Positions 1-11,201 of a DNA stretch of 64,000 nt are shown in pieces. The stretch's first letter is position 1. Each line of letters begins with the position of its first letter. Under the pieces are notes generated by a model. It was not told where the DNA came from, made no database searches, and worked only from the letters and a program-made list of their open reading frames with translations. The translations under genes were made by a program, and so were the position numbers. The stretch comes from DATKJY01 sp964540105 (GTDB lineage Bacteria > Zixibacteria > MSB-5A5 > GN15 > FEB-12). The stretch spans positions 248,001 through 312,000 of the forward strand of contig CAZILL010000003.1 of the NCBI GenBank assembly GCA_964540105.1, written 5' to 3'.

Positions 1-327
1 GGTAAACCCCCGCCCATCGGTGTTGAAGCCGGTCGCTCCACTTTGCGTGAAGCGGACGCAGTTCACTGCAGAAGGTACTTCAGCGGACGCATCGAGACTG
101 TCTATGAGCGCCATCACCTCCTGTTTGTGTGGTATTGTCACTGATACGCCCGTGAATCCCCTATCTTTCAATGCCATGATGGCTGTCGGGAGTTGTTCCT
201 TGGAAACCGAAATCAGTTCGAACTCTCCCGTGACACCTGCTACTCGGAAGATCTTCCGAAATATCGCTGGAGACATCGAGTAGCTGATGTCCTGTCCAAC
301 AAGCCCGAGCCGCAAAGGCGCTCTCAT
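1..327 (-). CDS. aroE: Shikimate 5-dehydrogenase, N-terminal part (cut by window edge)
   Basis: Reduces 3-dehydroshikimate to shikimate with NADPH in the cytosolic chorismate pathway. The 109 visible residues are the substrate-binding half: GQDISYSMSP near residues 11-20, VTIPHK with the expected catalytic Lys68, and NTDG with Asp104. These positions match the AroE family. The ATG at 327 overlaps the aroA stop in an ATGA arrangement (324-327), so translation is probably coupled to aroA. The NADP-binding half lies beyond position 1. The gene is identified confidently; only its length is unknown. Confidence 0.93.
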   Translation of the reverse strand, partial: MRAPLRLGLVGQDISYSMSPAIFRKIFRVAGVTGEFELISVSKEQLPTAIMALKDRGFTGVSVTIPHKQEVMALIDSLDASAEVPSAVNCVRFTQSGATGFNTDGRGFT

Positions 328-1667
328 GACGCAATCCCACCGAGAAGTTCGTAGAACTCAGGGCAGGAAACGCTCACTATTGTGTCATCATCGAGCGTGC
401 AAGGACCCGACGCCATCAAAGCTGCAACTGAGAACGCCATGGCGATGCGATGATCTCCAAACGCACGGAGGTCGGCTCCCTGTAGTTCCTTCCGTCCTTC
501 AATCGCAAGCCCGTCCTCCAGCAGACCGCACTTCACCCCCATGGCTCGGAGATTCTCGGCGATCGCCAGCAATCGATCTGACTCCTTAACCTTCAACTCC
601 TGTGCGTCGCGAATGAGCGTCGTCCCCTCCGCGAAGGCAGCAATGACCGCAACTACCGGGATTTCATCGATCAATCCTACCGTGGTCTCGCCGCCAATCT
701 TGCAGCCTCGGAGAGTACCTCCAGTAACTGAGACGGTTCCGCGCCACTCGCCTGTAATACACTCCTTCCCGGTGACGGTAACACTGCAGCCTATTCCCTT
801 GAGATGATCCAAGAACGCCGATCGGGTACGGTTCAGACCAAGCTCAGTCACAGTGACCGTACCTCCGGAAATAGCTGCGGCGGCGAAGAAGAATGCTGCC
901 GTTGATATGTCGCCAGGAATTGATACCGCGCCCCCCCGGACGCGAGCGCTCGAATTCAGAATAATCTCACTGTGGAAAGGCTCCGGCATCACCAATCGAC
1001 GCTTTCGCGGATCGACCGGGTCGGGCTCGGGTACTGGTTTAATCTCCCGAACAGCGATACCTGAGCCGATCGCCGCGATCATCAGCTCGGTGTGATCGCG
1101 GGTCACGATGTCTTCTCGAATTGTGACAGAACATCCTGAGGCGAGTCCTGCGAGGAGCAAAGAGGACTTGACTTGCGCCGACGCAACCTTCATGCGATAC
1201 TCGAACGGAAGCAACTTCCGCCCTACCACCCTCAGAGGAAGATGACCGTTGTCATCGTACAGTTCCGCACCCATCGCTCGCAGCGGTTCAACGACCCTTC
1301 CCATAGGGCGCCGTGACAGCGATTCATCGCCGGTCAGGGTCACACAGCCTTGAAATCCGGCCGCGATTCCTGCCAGCAAACGTGCGGTTGTACCAGAGTT
1401 GCCACAATCGACCACAATCTCGGAGTCGCGCGCGCTCTCCCGTGGCGGATGCAGAACAAGCTGTCCGGCAGATTCGTCGGCAGTAACGCCAAACGCCTTC
1501 GCCGCTTCGAGTGATCGGTGGCAGTCCTCGCCGCCTGGGAAATTATCGATAAGAACGGGTCCCTCCGCGAGAATCGAAAGAAGAGCCGCTCGATGTGCAA
1601 TCGATTTGTCGCCGGGGACGCTTAGTGTTCCCCCGATCCGGCGGGTTCGCAGAAGTTTGCGAGCCAT
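324..1667 (-). CDS. aroA: EPSP synthase (3-phosphoshikimate 1-carboxyvinyltransferase)
   Basis: Transfers the enolpyruvyl group of PEP to shikimate 3-phosphate, the penultimate step to chorismate. Visible motifs are VPGDKSIAHR near residues 17-26 (substrate Lys), GNSGTTARLL near 89-98, and KVKESDR plus GDHRIAMA near the C-terminus. Length (447 aa) is normal. The reading frame also has a TTG one codon upstream (1670), but the ATG at 1667 forms a TGATG junction with the aroF stop and is preferred. It lies between aroF and aroE with one- and four-base overlaps, so the three are surely cotranscribed. Confidence 0.96.
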   Translation of the reverse strand: MARKLLRTRRIGGTLSVPGDKSIAHRAALLSILAEGPVLIDNFPGGEDCHRSLEAAKAFGVTADESAGQLVLHPPRESARDSEIVVDCGNSGTTARLLAGIAAGFQGCVTLTGDESLSRRPMGRVVEPLRAMGAELYDDNGHLPLRVVGRKLLPFEYRMKVASAQVKSSLLLAGLASGCSVTIREDIVTRDHTELMIAAIGSGIAVREIKPVPEPDPVDPRKRRLVMPEPFHSEIILNSSARVRGGAVSIPGDISTAAFFFAAAAISGGTVTVTELGLNRTRSAFLDHLKGIGCSVTVTGKECITGEWRGTVSVTGGTLRGCKIGGETTVGLIDEIPVVAVIAAFAEGTTLIRDAQELKVKESDRLLAIAENLRAMGVKCGLLEDGLAIEGRKELQGADLRAFGDHRIAMAFSVAALMASGPCTLDDDTIVSVSCPEFYELLGGIAS

Positions 1668-2680
1668 CAACAGGCTCGTTGCAGGACAGCCGCCAGACGG
1701 CGCATGTCGTCCATAAGTCGGTGAAACTCTGGAGGCGTGATCGATTGCGGACCATCCGACAGCGCCTTCTCCGGCTCATGATGAACCTCGATCATCAGCC
1801 CGTCCGCGCCGACGGCAATCGATGCGCATGACAATGGACGAACCTTGTCCTTGCGCCCGGTTCCGTGACTCGGATCGGCTATGATCGGTAGGTGACTCGC
1901 CTCTTTTACGAAAGGAATCGATGACAAGTCCAGTGTATTTCGAGTATGATCCGCAAACGTTCGCACGCCGCGCTCACAGAGAATGACCCGCCGATTCCCT
2001 TCCGCAAGAATGTACTCCGCCGACATGAGGAGTTCCTCTACGGTTGCCGACATGCCGCGCTTGAGCAGGATCGGTTTCTTGCACTTTCCGGCCTTCTTCA
2101 GAAGCGAGTAATTTTGCATGTTGCGTGCCCCGATCTGAACTATGTCCGCATAGTCGGCCACAATATCCAGGGTCTCGGTGTCAATGGCCTCCGTGACGAT
2201 CGGCAGCCCGAACCGTTCGCGCACTTCGGCCAGAATCTCGAGTCCCTGCTTTCCCAGCCCTTGAAAACTGTACGGAGAGGTGCGCGGCTTGTATGCTCCA
2301 CCCCGGAAAATAGCTCCTCCCGCCTTAGCCACCTGTTCAGCTATAATGAAACACTGTTCTCTGCTCTCAACCGAACAGGGTCCCGCCATCACGACGAAAT
2401 TACCAGCCCCTATCCTCACCTTCCCAACCTCGACAATTGTGTCCTCGGGATAGAATTCTCGATTGACCAGCTTGTATGGCTGTGTGACATGAATGATATC
2501 CTTCACACCTGGCAATGCTAAAATGTGATCCGAGTCGACCTGCGCTTTGTTTCCGGTCACTCCGATCGCCGTCCTCTGCTCACCGGGGATCGGATGAGCC
2601 GCCAACCCCATTCCGGCGATCGCATCGCACACCCTCGCCACCATCGACTCCGAAGCTCCCTTTTCCATCACAACAAGCAT
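1667..2680 (-). CDS. aroF: 3-deoxy-7-phosphoheptulonate (DAHP) synthase, ACT-like-domain type
   Basis: Condenses PEP with erythrose 4-phosphate, the entry step of aromatic biosynthesis. Residues about 1-70 form an N-terminal ferredoxin/ACT-like regulatory domain (starts MLVVMEKGASES), as in the Thermotoga-type enzymes that are feedback-inhibited. The barrel follows with MAGPCSVES, RGGAYKPRTSPYSFQG, the metal Cys of AGPCS, and DPSHGTGRK. At 337 aa it matches that subclass. An AGGAGA ribosome site lies six bases before the ATG. The 105-bp gap to argS contains no recognisable terminator, so aroF may be read from the trp operon as well as from its own promoter. Confidence 0.95.
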   Translation of the reverse strand: MLVVMEKGASESMVARVCDAIAGMGLAAHPIPGEQRTAIGVTGNKAQVDSDHILALPGVKDIIHVTQPYKLVNREFYPEDTIVEVGKVRIGAGNFVVMAGPCSVESREQCFIIAEQVAKAGGAIFRGGAYKPRTSPYSFQGLGKQGLEILAEVRERFGLPIVTEAIDTETLDIVADYADIVQIGARNMQNYSLLKKAGKCKKPILLKRGMSATVEELLMSAEYILAEGNRRVILCERGVRTFADHTRNTLDLSSIPFVKEASHLPIIADPSHGTGRKDKVRPLSCASIAVGADGLMIEVHHEPEKALSDGPQSITPPEFHRLMDDMRRLAAVLQRAC

Positions 2681-2785
2681 ATCACTCTCCTGGTCGCGCC
2701 TGCCTGCGCAACCGGCTTATTCTCTTCATTCCTATCACTTTACTCCCTTATTGCGGGGACACACAGTCATCTCATGTTCGCGCGC

Positions 2786-4618
2786 TTACATTTCTTCCGG
2801 AGCGCGCAATCCGAGCAAATCCAGCCCTTCATGCACCACTATCTGTACTCCTTTGACGAGCGCCATCCTCGCCGCCGTCAGCGCCTCATTATCTGAAATG
2901 ATCTTGTCAATTCGCCCGGTCGCATCCTTCCGCTGGTAGAACTTGTTAAATGCACCGGCGAGCTTAAGTAAGTACGCCGCGATAAGGCTCGGGTCGTAGT
3001 GCCTGGCAGCCTCCTGGATTGCTTCGGGGAAATCGGCAACGAGCTCCAATACTCGACGCTCTTCGTCGCCACTCAGGAGCGACTCATCAACTGACCCCCG
3101 AATCTCTTTGCCGTACATGCGGCCGAGCGAGCACAGACGGGCGTGGGTGTACTGCAGGTACGGTCCCGTTTCCCCTTCAAAACTCAACACCTCGTCCCAC
3201 GAAAAATCAACATCCCTTTGGCGTCGCACTCCAAGCTGAGAAAAAATGACTGCCCCAACTCCGATCAGTTTAGCTGTCTCCTTCAAATCGGCCAGATCGG
3301 GATTCTTCTCGCGAATCTTCTGTTCCGCAAGTGCTACCGCTTCATCAATGACGTCTTCTAGAAAGATGATATTCCCTGAGCGTGTAGCCATCATTTTCCC
3401 GCCAAATCTGATCGACCCGAAATCGACATGCACGATCCGGTCGGCAAACCGATCACAGGCTGCAACCTGTTCACCATCCTCAAGCTTACGGATCACCTGC
3501 AGCATCTGCCTGAAATGGTCGGCTTGTGAGGTGGCGACAACGTAAAGAGAGAGGTCAAACTTGAACTCGTTCCATCGGTAATAAGCACCCGCAAGGTCGC
3601 GTGTAAGGTACAGCGTGGCTCCGTCGGCTTTCTTGAGCAGAGCCGGAGGCAGCCCCGGATCGTCAAGTTCCACTACCAGCGCCCCTTGCGATTGCTTTGT
3701 CAGTCCGACATGTGCAAGACGATCCACGAGTGCTTCCATCTTGTCATTTAAGAATGACTCACCGTACACGAGATCGAACTCAACACCAAGTATAGAGTAG
3801 ATCCGATCGAACTCTCGATGCGAGATCGTCTTGAATTGTTCCCAAAGCGCTACAGCCTCCGATTGGCCGTCCTCAAGGTGCTTGAATTCTTGACGAGCGC
3901 TTTCATCAAGGGCAGGATCGGTCTCCGCTTCCTTGTGGTATCGAACGTACAAGTTAAGCAGCCGTTTTATGGCATCTTCTCCCTCAAGATCAGTTCCCTT
4001 ACCCCACTTCCGATATGCCACAATCATCTTTCCGAATTGCGTCCCCCAATCACCGGGGTAGTTGATACCGACTACTGTATACCCCAGCTTCCTGAAGATT
4101 CGCCGCAGGGAATTCCCGATCACTGTCGACCGAAGGTGTCCCACGCCAAACGGCTTCGCTATGTTGGGCGAAGAGTATTCAACAAGGCACGTCTTTCCAG
4201 AACCGAAGGCGGTAGTGCCAAAGGTAGACCCGCTTGAGAAGAGATCTTTCAATGTCGATCGGGCAAGCAGCTCACCCGAAACTTGTCCGTTGAGATACCC
4301 GCCAACCGCCGTGCAAGCGAGCCCGTCGGATTCACTTCTCGCTCGCGCGGAATCGGCTATTGACCGTCCTACCAGTTCAGAAATTTCCGCTGGCTTGCGC
4401 TTCAGCAGAGGAACGAAGCGGAATACCGGGAAAGCGAACCAGCCGAGACGAGGATCCTTTGGCGCTTCCAGCCCCGCATACACTTCATTCTCGTCGAACG
4501 GACCGCTCTCGCCACTCACACGATACTGATCGGTGAAACTCTCGCGAAATCCCGTTGCGACTATCTGTGCAAATCGCCGCTTGTATGTCTCTTTTGTCAT
4601 TGCTTCCGTCGATATCAT
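2786..4618 (-). CDS. argS: Arginyl-tRNA synthetase
   Basis: Charges tRNA-Arg with arginine in the cytosol. The class I signature appears as KPFGVGHLRSTVIG near residue 156 (GVGH in place of HVGH, a variant I recall from other bacterial ArgRS). The KMSKS loop is represented by KMMATRSGN. The C-terminal alpha-helical DALR anticodon domain ends at RAPEEM. Length (610 aa) is somewhat long for a bacterial ArgRS. A second ATG at 4600 is also possible; the 4618 start is kept. It sits between trpA and aroF on the same strand with 73- and 105-bp gaps, an unusual passenger in an aromatic amino-acid block. Confidence 0.95.
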   Translation of the reverse strand: MISTEAMTKETYKRRFAQIVATGFRESFTDQYRVSGESGPFDENEVYAGLEAPKDPRLGWFAFPVFRFVPLLKRKPAEISELVGRSIADSARARSESDGLACTAVGGYLNGQVSGELLARSTLKDLFSSGSTFGTTAFGSGKTCLVEYSSPNIAKPFGVGHLRSTVIGNSLRRIFRKLGYTVVGINYPGDWGTQFGKMIVAYRKWGKGTDLEGEDAIKRLLNLYVRYHKEAETDPALDESARQEFKHLEDGQSEAVALWEQFKTISHREFDRIYSILGVEFDLVYGESFLNDKMEALVDRLAHVGLTKQSQGALVVELDDPGLPPALLKKADGATLYLTRDLAGAYYRWNEFKFDLSLYVVATSQADHFRQMLQVIRKLEDGEQVAACDRFADRIVHVDFGSIRFGGKMMATRSGNIIFLEDVIDEAVALAEQKIREKNPDLADLKETAKLIGVGAVIFSQLGVRRQRDVDFSWDEVLSFEGETGPYLQYTHARLCSLGRMYGKEIRGSVDESLLSGDEERRVLELVADFPEAIQEAARHYDPSLIAAYLLKLAGAFNKFYQRKDATGRIDKIISDNEALTAARMALVKGVQIVVHEGLDLLGLRAPEEM

Positions 4619-4691
4619 TACTCAATTGACTCAAATATCTCTGTCCGATACTCTCTTGGCAACCGGAATTGGATCGTCCAGGGGCGAAAAC

Positions 4692-5473
4692 CTATATCTC
4701 CCGCCTTACTGCGGAAAGGAGACGCCAAACCTTGGTCTGTCCATCCTCAAAACTGCTCGCTTCGCGAAGTACTCGGATCAGAGCGGAACCAATGACAACC
4801 CCGTCTGCATACTCGCTCATCCGGCGCGCCGTTGGTGCAGAGCTGATTCCGAAACCCGCCACGAATGGCTTCTTTAGAACCTGCTTGAGGTGACGAAGGT
4901 AGCTCGCTGTCGTTTTGTCAAATTTCTTGCCGGTTCCGGTCACACCTGCAACAGTTACCGCATACACAAAGTCACTGCAGCTACGATCGATCAGCTTGAT
5001 TCGCCGATCTGGAGAAGTCGGGGCTACAAGAAAGACCGCGGAGAGGGATAGGTCGGACATTTGTCCTCTCAGATCCGACGCCTCCTCGACTGGCAAATCC
5101 GGAATGATGAGGCCATCGACACCGCACTTCTTCGCTGCTCGTAGAAAGCGGGAAACGTCAAACGCAATAATCGGATTGTAGTATCCCATCAGGATGATGG
5201 GAATGCTCGTTGAGGTCCGAATTCGCTCAACAAGTTCCAGAACCTTCATGACCGTTATCCCATTCTGCAGCGCAACGTGCGACGAATGTTGAATCTCAGG
5301 ACCGTCAGCCAGCGGATCCGAGAATGGTACTCCGATCTCGATGATGTCCGCTCCAGCTGCTACGGCAGTCTCGGTGAGCTTCACCGTCCCGTCAAGAGTT
5401 GGATACCCGGCTGTTAGAAAAGGAACAAGCAATCTGCGCCTTGAGGGCATACTGAGCATCGTGCGAATACGGT

Positions 5474-5477
<4 letters not shown>
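4692..5477 (-). CDS. trpA: Tryptophan synthase alpha chain
   Basis: Cleaves indole-3-glycerol phosphate to indole, which is channelled to TrpB. The start chosen is GTG at 5477, which overlaps the trpB stop as GTGA; the frame stays open upstream to 5540 inside trpB, but the short form begins VNRIRTML as in the family. Catalytic acids are seen as Glu47 in IIEIGVPFSDPLADGP and Asp58 in the same motif. GYYNPI and the IIPDLPVEEA loop follow. At 261 aa it is typical. It is the last trp gene; argS follows after 73 bp. Confidence 0.95.
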
Positions 5478-6668
<1,191 letters not shown>

Positions 6669-6679
<11 letters not shown>

Positions 6680-7304
6680 ATCTCAACTCGTCACACAGTT
6701 TGAAGAACCTCTTGAGTTTCTCATGCGACTTGATCCCGGGACGTGTCTCGACGCCTGAATTGACATCGAGTAACAAAGGTCCAAAGCGCCGCACCCCTTC
6801 CACCAAATTCGTTTCACCTATCCCTCCCGCAAGGACAAGATTCTTTATTCGCAGTCGCGGCATGATCTTCCAATCGAAGGGACGCCCCGTTCCCCCGAGC
6901 CTGCCGCTCAAAGCATTGTCGACCATGATCAGGTCCGCTGTTGACTCTCCTGCGATCTTCCAATCCTCGGTGTTTCGAATGGAGAACCCCTTGATCACCC
7001 GATAGCCCGCTTTCTGAATTCTCTGAATCATTGAACGTGGTTCACTACCGGACAGTTGAACAAGATCCAAGTGAACTCGTTCTGCCACACGAAACACGTC
7101 GTCAGTACTATTGTCAGCGAACACGCCAACTGTCTGCACGATCGGGGGTAGCTCGCGAGTGATCGATTGTGCCATCCTGACACTAACATGCCGCGGCGAT
7201 CGCTTGACAAAGATCATCCCGATCATATCAGCGCCGAGCTCAGCCGCGCGCACGCCGTCCAGTGGCCTCGTGATACCGCAGACCTTGACCCGAAACCGTT
7301 TCAT
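6669..7304 (-). CDS. trpF: Phosphoribosylanthranilate isomerase
   Basis: Amadori rearrangement of phosphoribosylanthranilate, third step from chorismate to tryptophan. The family signature KVCGIT gives the general base Cys9. The general-acid Asp is in LLLDVNSGVE, followed by PGIKS, the phosphate-binding end of the barrel. Length 211 aa is normal. It overlaps trpC by 4 bp and trpB by 11 bp. The order D-C-F-B-A with separate trpC and trpF is the unfused ancestral arrangement. Confidence 0.95.
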
Positions 7305-8074
7305 GCGCTGCGCAATTCCTCAAGGAGCTTGGCCGGAGCTGAAGATCTTATCAGAGCTTCTCCCACAAGAAAGGCGGAAAAACCCGCTGAGCGCAGCTTG
7401 CGAATATCATCCGCACTCGTGATCCCAGATTCCGCCACTTTGGAAATGCCATTGGGAATGAGCGACGCCAGCTCGCTCGCAACATTTATATTGACGTCGA
7501 AACTGCTCAGGTCGCGACTGTTGATCCCGATTGCCGCCGCCCCTGCATCCACGGCGACCTTTATCTCCTCTGCAGTGTGTGCTTCTACGAGCGTGTCCAT
7601 ACCAAGTTCTTCGGACAGCCTCAGGTACTGAACCAGAGCATCGCGAGTCAGGAGTCGTACGATGAGCAGAATTGCGTCCGCGTTCATATAGCGTGCATAG
7701 CTGATCTGGTATGGATCAATGATGAAGTCTTTGCACAGGGTGGGGAGTTGCGCTGTTCTCTTTGCAAGTTCGATATACTCATGCCTGCCTCCGAAATGTG
7801 CTTCCTCGGTAAGCACGGAGAGCGCTGCTGCTCCTCCCGATCTATACTGCGCCGCCTGAACGACCGGATCAAAAGTGTCGGTCAACAGCCCCTTGGACGG
7901 GGACTTCTGCTTTATTTCCGCAATGATATTCACGCCGCTACCAGACAGTCCTCCCTTGAAACTATATCTCGGTCCGGCTGGAAAGTGCCCCTCCAATGTG
8001 CTCAGCGGCTGCACTGCCTTCATTTGCTCGATCACTTTTCGACGCTCCGCAACTATCGTTTCCAGAATGCCCAT
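7301..8074 (-). CDS. trpC: Indole-3-glycerol-phosphate synthase
   Basis: Ring-closing decarboxylation that makes indole-3-glycerol phosphate. AEIKQKSPSKG near residues 52-62 carries Glu53 and Lys55, and LCKDFIIDPYQI supplies the catalytic Lys. LVEAHT and GINSRDL are also present. Length 257 aa is typical of the monofunctional enzyme. An 87-bp gap separates it from trpD, the only sizeable break within the trp genes. I see no terminator or promoter in that gap. Confidence 0.95.
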   Translation of the reverse strand: MGILETIVAERRKVIEQMKAVQPLSTLEGHFPAGPRYSFKGGLSGSGVNIIAEIKQKSPSKGLLTDTFDPVVQAAQYRSGGAAALSVLTEEAHFGGRHEYIELAKRTAQLPTLCKDFIIDPYQISYARYMNADAILLIVRLLTRDALVQYLRLSEELGMDTLVEAHTAEEIKVAVDAGAAAIGINSRDLSSFDVNINVASELASLIPNGISKVAESGITSADDIRKLRSAGFSAFLVGEALIRSSAPAKLLEELRSA

Positions 8075-8161
8075 CAGGCTGCCTCTTCACGCGCGAAAGC
8101 CGAGGCTTTGGTGCTCTTCAGCGTTGCCTGGGGCCCTCGATTGATCGTCGTTGACAACTCT

Positions 8162-9169
8162 TCACTCGCAACTGACACGAATCCATTCCTTCAGAGTCGA
8201 TTGCGACGCTCCACTGTCCAATGCCGCCTGGGAAATCGCTACGCCTTCCTTAAGAGAACCGGCCTTTCCGGCTACGACAAGCAAGGCGCCGGCGTTCAGG
8301 AGCGTCGCGTCACGATAAGCGCTCGGACGTGATTCCATGATTCCGCTCAAAATGCGGAGATTCTCTTTCGCATCCCCTCCGGTGAGTGCATGCTCGGGGT
8401 ACGAACGCAACCCCGCATCCTCAGGGCTGACCTGCTTCTGAACACGCTTTCCATCACAGTATTCATAATAATCGGTTATCGCTGAGACTGAAAACTCGTC
8501 CAGTCCGTCCCGGGAGTGTGCGACAATCACGTGGACCGATCCGGTCGCTTCAAGCACTTCCCCTACCAGTGACAGCAACGCTCTTTCATATACGCCGACC
8601 ACTTGCCGTTTCACGCCCGCCGGACTCGTCATTGGTCCGAGGATATTGAATACGGTTCGAACCCCCAACTCCCTGCGCACCGTGGCGGCATGCTTCATGG
8701 CCGGATGATACAGCGGCGCGAACATAAATCCGAAATTCGTCTCAGCTATGGCTCGCTCCACACTTGCTGGCGTTCCGTCGATCTTCCCACCCGCGGCTTC
8801 CAGCAGGTCCGCTGAGCCGCATTGTGAACTCACCGAACGGTTTCCGTGCTTGGCTACCACCGCCCCGGCTGAAGCCGCTACCAGTGCTGCCGCTGTTGAT
8901 ACATTAAACGACCCGGCGCCATCGCCACCTGTTCCGCACCCGTCGACTGCACCCGACTCCTGCAGCGAAATCTTCACCGAGTGACGTCGCATCGACTCAA
9001 CAAACCCAGCCACTTCCGAGACAGTCTCCCCCTTCTGCCTGAGAGCAATGAGGAAGCCCGCTATCTGTGCGGCCGATGCCTGCCCTGCCATGATCATGTC
9101 CATGGCATATGAGGCCTCCTCCCGGCTGAGATCCTCCTCTTGGAGGATCTTCACGAGCACCGCCTGCAT
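8162..9169 (-). CDS. trpD: Anthranilate phosphoribosyltransferase
   Basis: Transfers phosphoribose from PRPP to anthranilate. The PRPP loop DGCGTGGDGAGSFNVST, KHGNRSVSSQCGSAD and the anthranilate-binding HPAMKHA segment are all present. The open frame extends to 9214 inside trpG, but the ATG at 9169 forms a TGATG junction with the trpG stop and gives 335 aa, the usual length. It is a separate protein from TrpG, not the fused form. Confidence 0.95.
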   Translation of the reverse strand: MQAVLVKILQEEDLSREEASYAMDMIMAGQASAAQIAGFLIALRQKGETVSEVAGFVESMRRHSVKISLQESGAVDGCGTGGDGAGSFNVSTAAALVAASAGAVVAKHGNRSVSSQCGSADLLEAAGGKIDGTPASVERAIAETNFGFMFAPLYHPAMKHAATVRRELGVRTVFNILGPMTSPAGVKRQVVGVYERALLSLVGEVLEATGSVHVIVAHSRDGLDEFSVSAITDYYEYCDGKRVQKQVSPEDAGLRSYPEHALTGGDAKENLRILSGIMESRPSAYRDATLLNAGALLVVAGKAGSLKEGVAISQAALDSGASQSTLKEWIRVSCE

Positions 9170-9738
9170 CAGACCGTGACCTCGAGAAAATTCCTCAGAA
9201 TGTCCTTGCCGCAAGTCGTGAGTATTGACTCGGGGTGATACTGAACGCCATAGATAGGCAGGTCGCGGTGTTCTATCCCCATGACAACTTCATCTGCAGT
9301 CCACGCGCTCACTCGAAACTGCTCCCCAAGTGTCCGGCGATCTACAACCAGCGAATGATATCGCGTCGCCACAAATGGAGACGGGATGTTGCGATACAGC
9401 CTGGAACCGTCATGAATGATAGCAGATGTCTTGCCGTGCATTAGAGTGGGCGCGTACGTAATTGTCGCTCCGAACACCTGCGAAATCCCCTGGTGTCCAA
9501 GGCAGACGCCAAGAGTAGGAATACGACTCGAGAGCGAACGGATCAGCTCGTTCATGATGCCCGCGTGCTCCGGTCGACCGGGTCCCGGCGACAGGACCAG
9601 ACCTTTCGGCTTCATTTTCTCAATTTGTTCGACCGTGATGGCGTCGTTGCGGTACACCCTTAGCTCCGCACCAAGTTCTGCGAGATACTGCACAACATTG
9701 TAAGTGAACGAGTCGTAGTTGTCGATCATCACAATCAT
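9169..9738 (-). CDS. trpG: Anthranilate synthase glutaminase subunit
   Basis: Class I glutamine amidotransferase that supplies ammonia to TrpE. The nucleophile is Cys79 in GVCLGHQG; the His/Glu of the triad are in YGVQYHPES. It starts IDNYDSFTYN as expected. It overlaps the trpE stop as ATGA (9735-9738) and the trpD start as TGATG. It might also serve p-aminobenzoate synthesis (PabA), which the sequence cannot settle. Confidence 0.95.
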   Translation of the reverse strand: MIVMIDNYDSFTYNVVQYLAELGAELRVYRNDAITVEQIEKMKPKGLVLSPGPGRPEHAGIMNELIRSLSSRIPTLGVCLGHQGISQVFGATITYAPTLMHGKTSAIIHDGSRLYRNIPSPFVATRYHSLVVDRRTLGEQFRVSAWTADEVVMGIEHRDLPIYGVQYHPESILTTCGKDILRNFLEVTV

Positions 9739-11201
9739 GAACAGTTCTCCCCCGTTACGGCGGCAATCAGAGCATCCGCTTTTGCCTGCGTCTCGCGGTA
9801 TTCGCGAGCCGGCTTGGAATCCGCCACAATGCCCGCGCCCGCTTGAGCGAAGTACTGCTTCCCCTTCTTCACGACTGTCCGTATCGCTATGCAGGAGTCG
9901 AGATTTCCCCAGAAGTCCAGATACGCGATAGACCCTGCGTAAACACCCCGACGTTCCCCCTCGAGTTCGTCGATTATTTCCATCGCACGGACTTTCGGAG
10001 CGCCAGACACTGTTCCCGCCGGAAAGCAGGCGAAGTGACCGTCAAGGGCCGAAACCTCCCTCCTCAACTGCCCGGTAACCGCGCTCACAAGGTGAATGAC
10101 GTGGGAATATTTCTCTATGGCCATCTGTTCCTTGACAAGAACCGTCCCCGGTCTGGCGACTCGCCCAATATCATTGCGACCAAGATCCAGCAGCATGGTG
10201 TGCTCCGCAAGTTCCTTCGGGTCGTTCTTGAGGTCCTCAATTCGGCGCTCGTCTTCAGCCTCCGTAGTGCCCCGTGGGCGAGTGCCGGCGATTGGCCGCG
10301 TTTCGATTTCGCCGTGCTCGACCCGAACCATCATCTCCGGTGACGAGCCAATCACCGCGTCATTGCCGAAATTCAGCAGAAACATATATGGGGACGGGTT
10401 CAGTCTTCGCAATCTCCGGTATACTTCCAGCGCGGGTTCGCCGCTCTCCATCTGCCACCGCCTTGACAACACAACCTGGAAGACATCCCCCTCTCTAATA
10501 TAGCGCTTGGCCCGTCTTACGCTGGCTTCAAACGTACGTTGGTCGCACAGCGAAACCACGCCTGACCTCGATCGTGCTGTGCGGACCGCTCGGAGTCTTG
10601 ATGGTCGGTTTATCTCCCTGATTGTCTTGCCAAGCCAGTTCCTGGCAGCATCGTACTTGCCTCTAATTCCCTTTTCACCGGCCACATGCAGGACATTGGC
10701 GATGAAGATCATCTCTTGCCTGACATGATCGAATACGATGATGTGACGGTATAAACCGAAGAGCATATCCGGAAGTCCGATAGTATCGCGATTCTTGTCC
10801 GGGATTCTCTCCTGCCAGCGCACGCAGTCGTACGAAAAGTAACCGACCGCACCACCCGTGAATCGCGGCAATCCCTCGGTGGCCACTGGCCTGTAAATCG
10901 AGAAAAGCTCTTTGAGAAAGTCAAGCGGCTTCCCTTCGAAGGATCTGGTCCCGATTTCGCTCTTGACAGAAACTCCATCGGCCGTTCCCTCAATCAGGAG
11001 AAACGGGTCAAAGCCGATGAACGAATATCGCGCCAGCTTCTCCCCTCCCTCAATGGACTCCAACAGAAAGGAATACTCCCTTCCTTTTGCCAACTTCAAG
11101 AACACCGAAACCGGCGTCTCTGTGTCGGAGGCGATACGTTCAAACAGGGGAATGACATTCCCCTGGGCATTCTGCTTACAAAGCTCCCGGAACGTGATCA
11201 T
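9735..11201 (-). CDS. trpE: Anthranilate synthase component I
   Basis: Converts chorismate to anthranilate using ammonia from TrpG. The start used is ATG at 11201, in a TGATG junction with the preceding dapF-like stop; the open frame runs further to 11276 but is not needed. Residues about 50-180 are the regulatory half, with LLESIEGGEKLARYSF resembling the tryptophan feedback site. The catalytic half has NPSPYMF, IAGTRPRG, LGRNDIGRVA and PAGTVSGAPK. At 488 aa it has standard length. Confidence 0.95.
   Translation of the reverse strand: MITFRELCKQNAQGNVIPLFERIASDTETPVSVFLKLAKGREYSFLLESIEGGEKLARYSFIGFDPFLLIEGTADGVSVKSEIGTRSFEGKPLDFLKELFSIYRPVATEGLPRFTGGAVGYFSYDCVRWQERIPDKNRDTIGLPDMLFGLYRHIIVFDHVRQEMIFIANVLHVAGEKGIRGKYDAARNWLGKTIREINRPSRLRAVRTARSRSGVVSLCDQRTFEASVRRAKRYIREGDVFQVVLSRRWQMESGEPALEVYRRLRRLNPSPYMFLLNFGNDAVIGSSPEMMVRVEHGEIETRPIAGTRPRGTTEAEDERRIEDLKNDPKELAEHTMLLDLGRNDIGRVARPGTVLVKEQMAIEKYSHVIHLVSAVTGQLRREVSALDGHFACFPAGTVSGAPKVRAMEIIDELEGERRGVYAGSIAYLDFWGNLDSCIAIRTVVKKGKQYFAQAGAGIVADSKPAREYRETQAKADALIAAVTGENCS

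Noticed and set aside
1946..2521. 191-codon plus-strand frame within aroF
   Set aside because: Antisense to a clear DAHP synthase; no family resemblance.
2780..2807. GCGCGCT/AGCGCGC inverted repeat at the end of argS
   Set aside because: Stem overlaps the stop codon and has no T run on either strand, so it is not called a terminator.
4090..4160. GVGH instead of HVGH in the ArgRS signature
   Set aside because: I recall the same variant in other bacterial arginyl-tRNA synthetases, so it is not treated as a defect.
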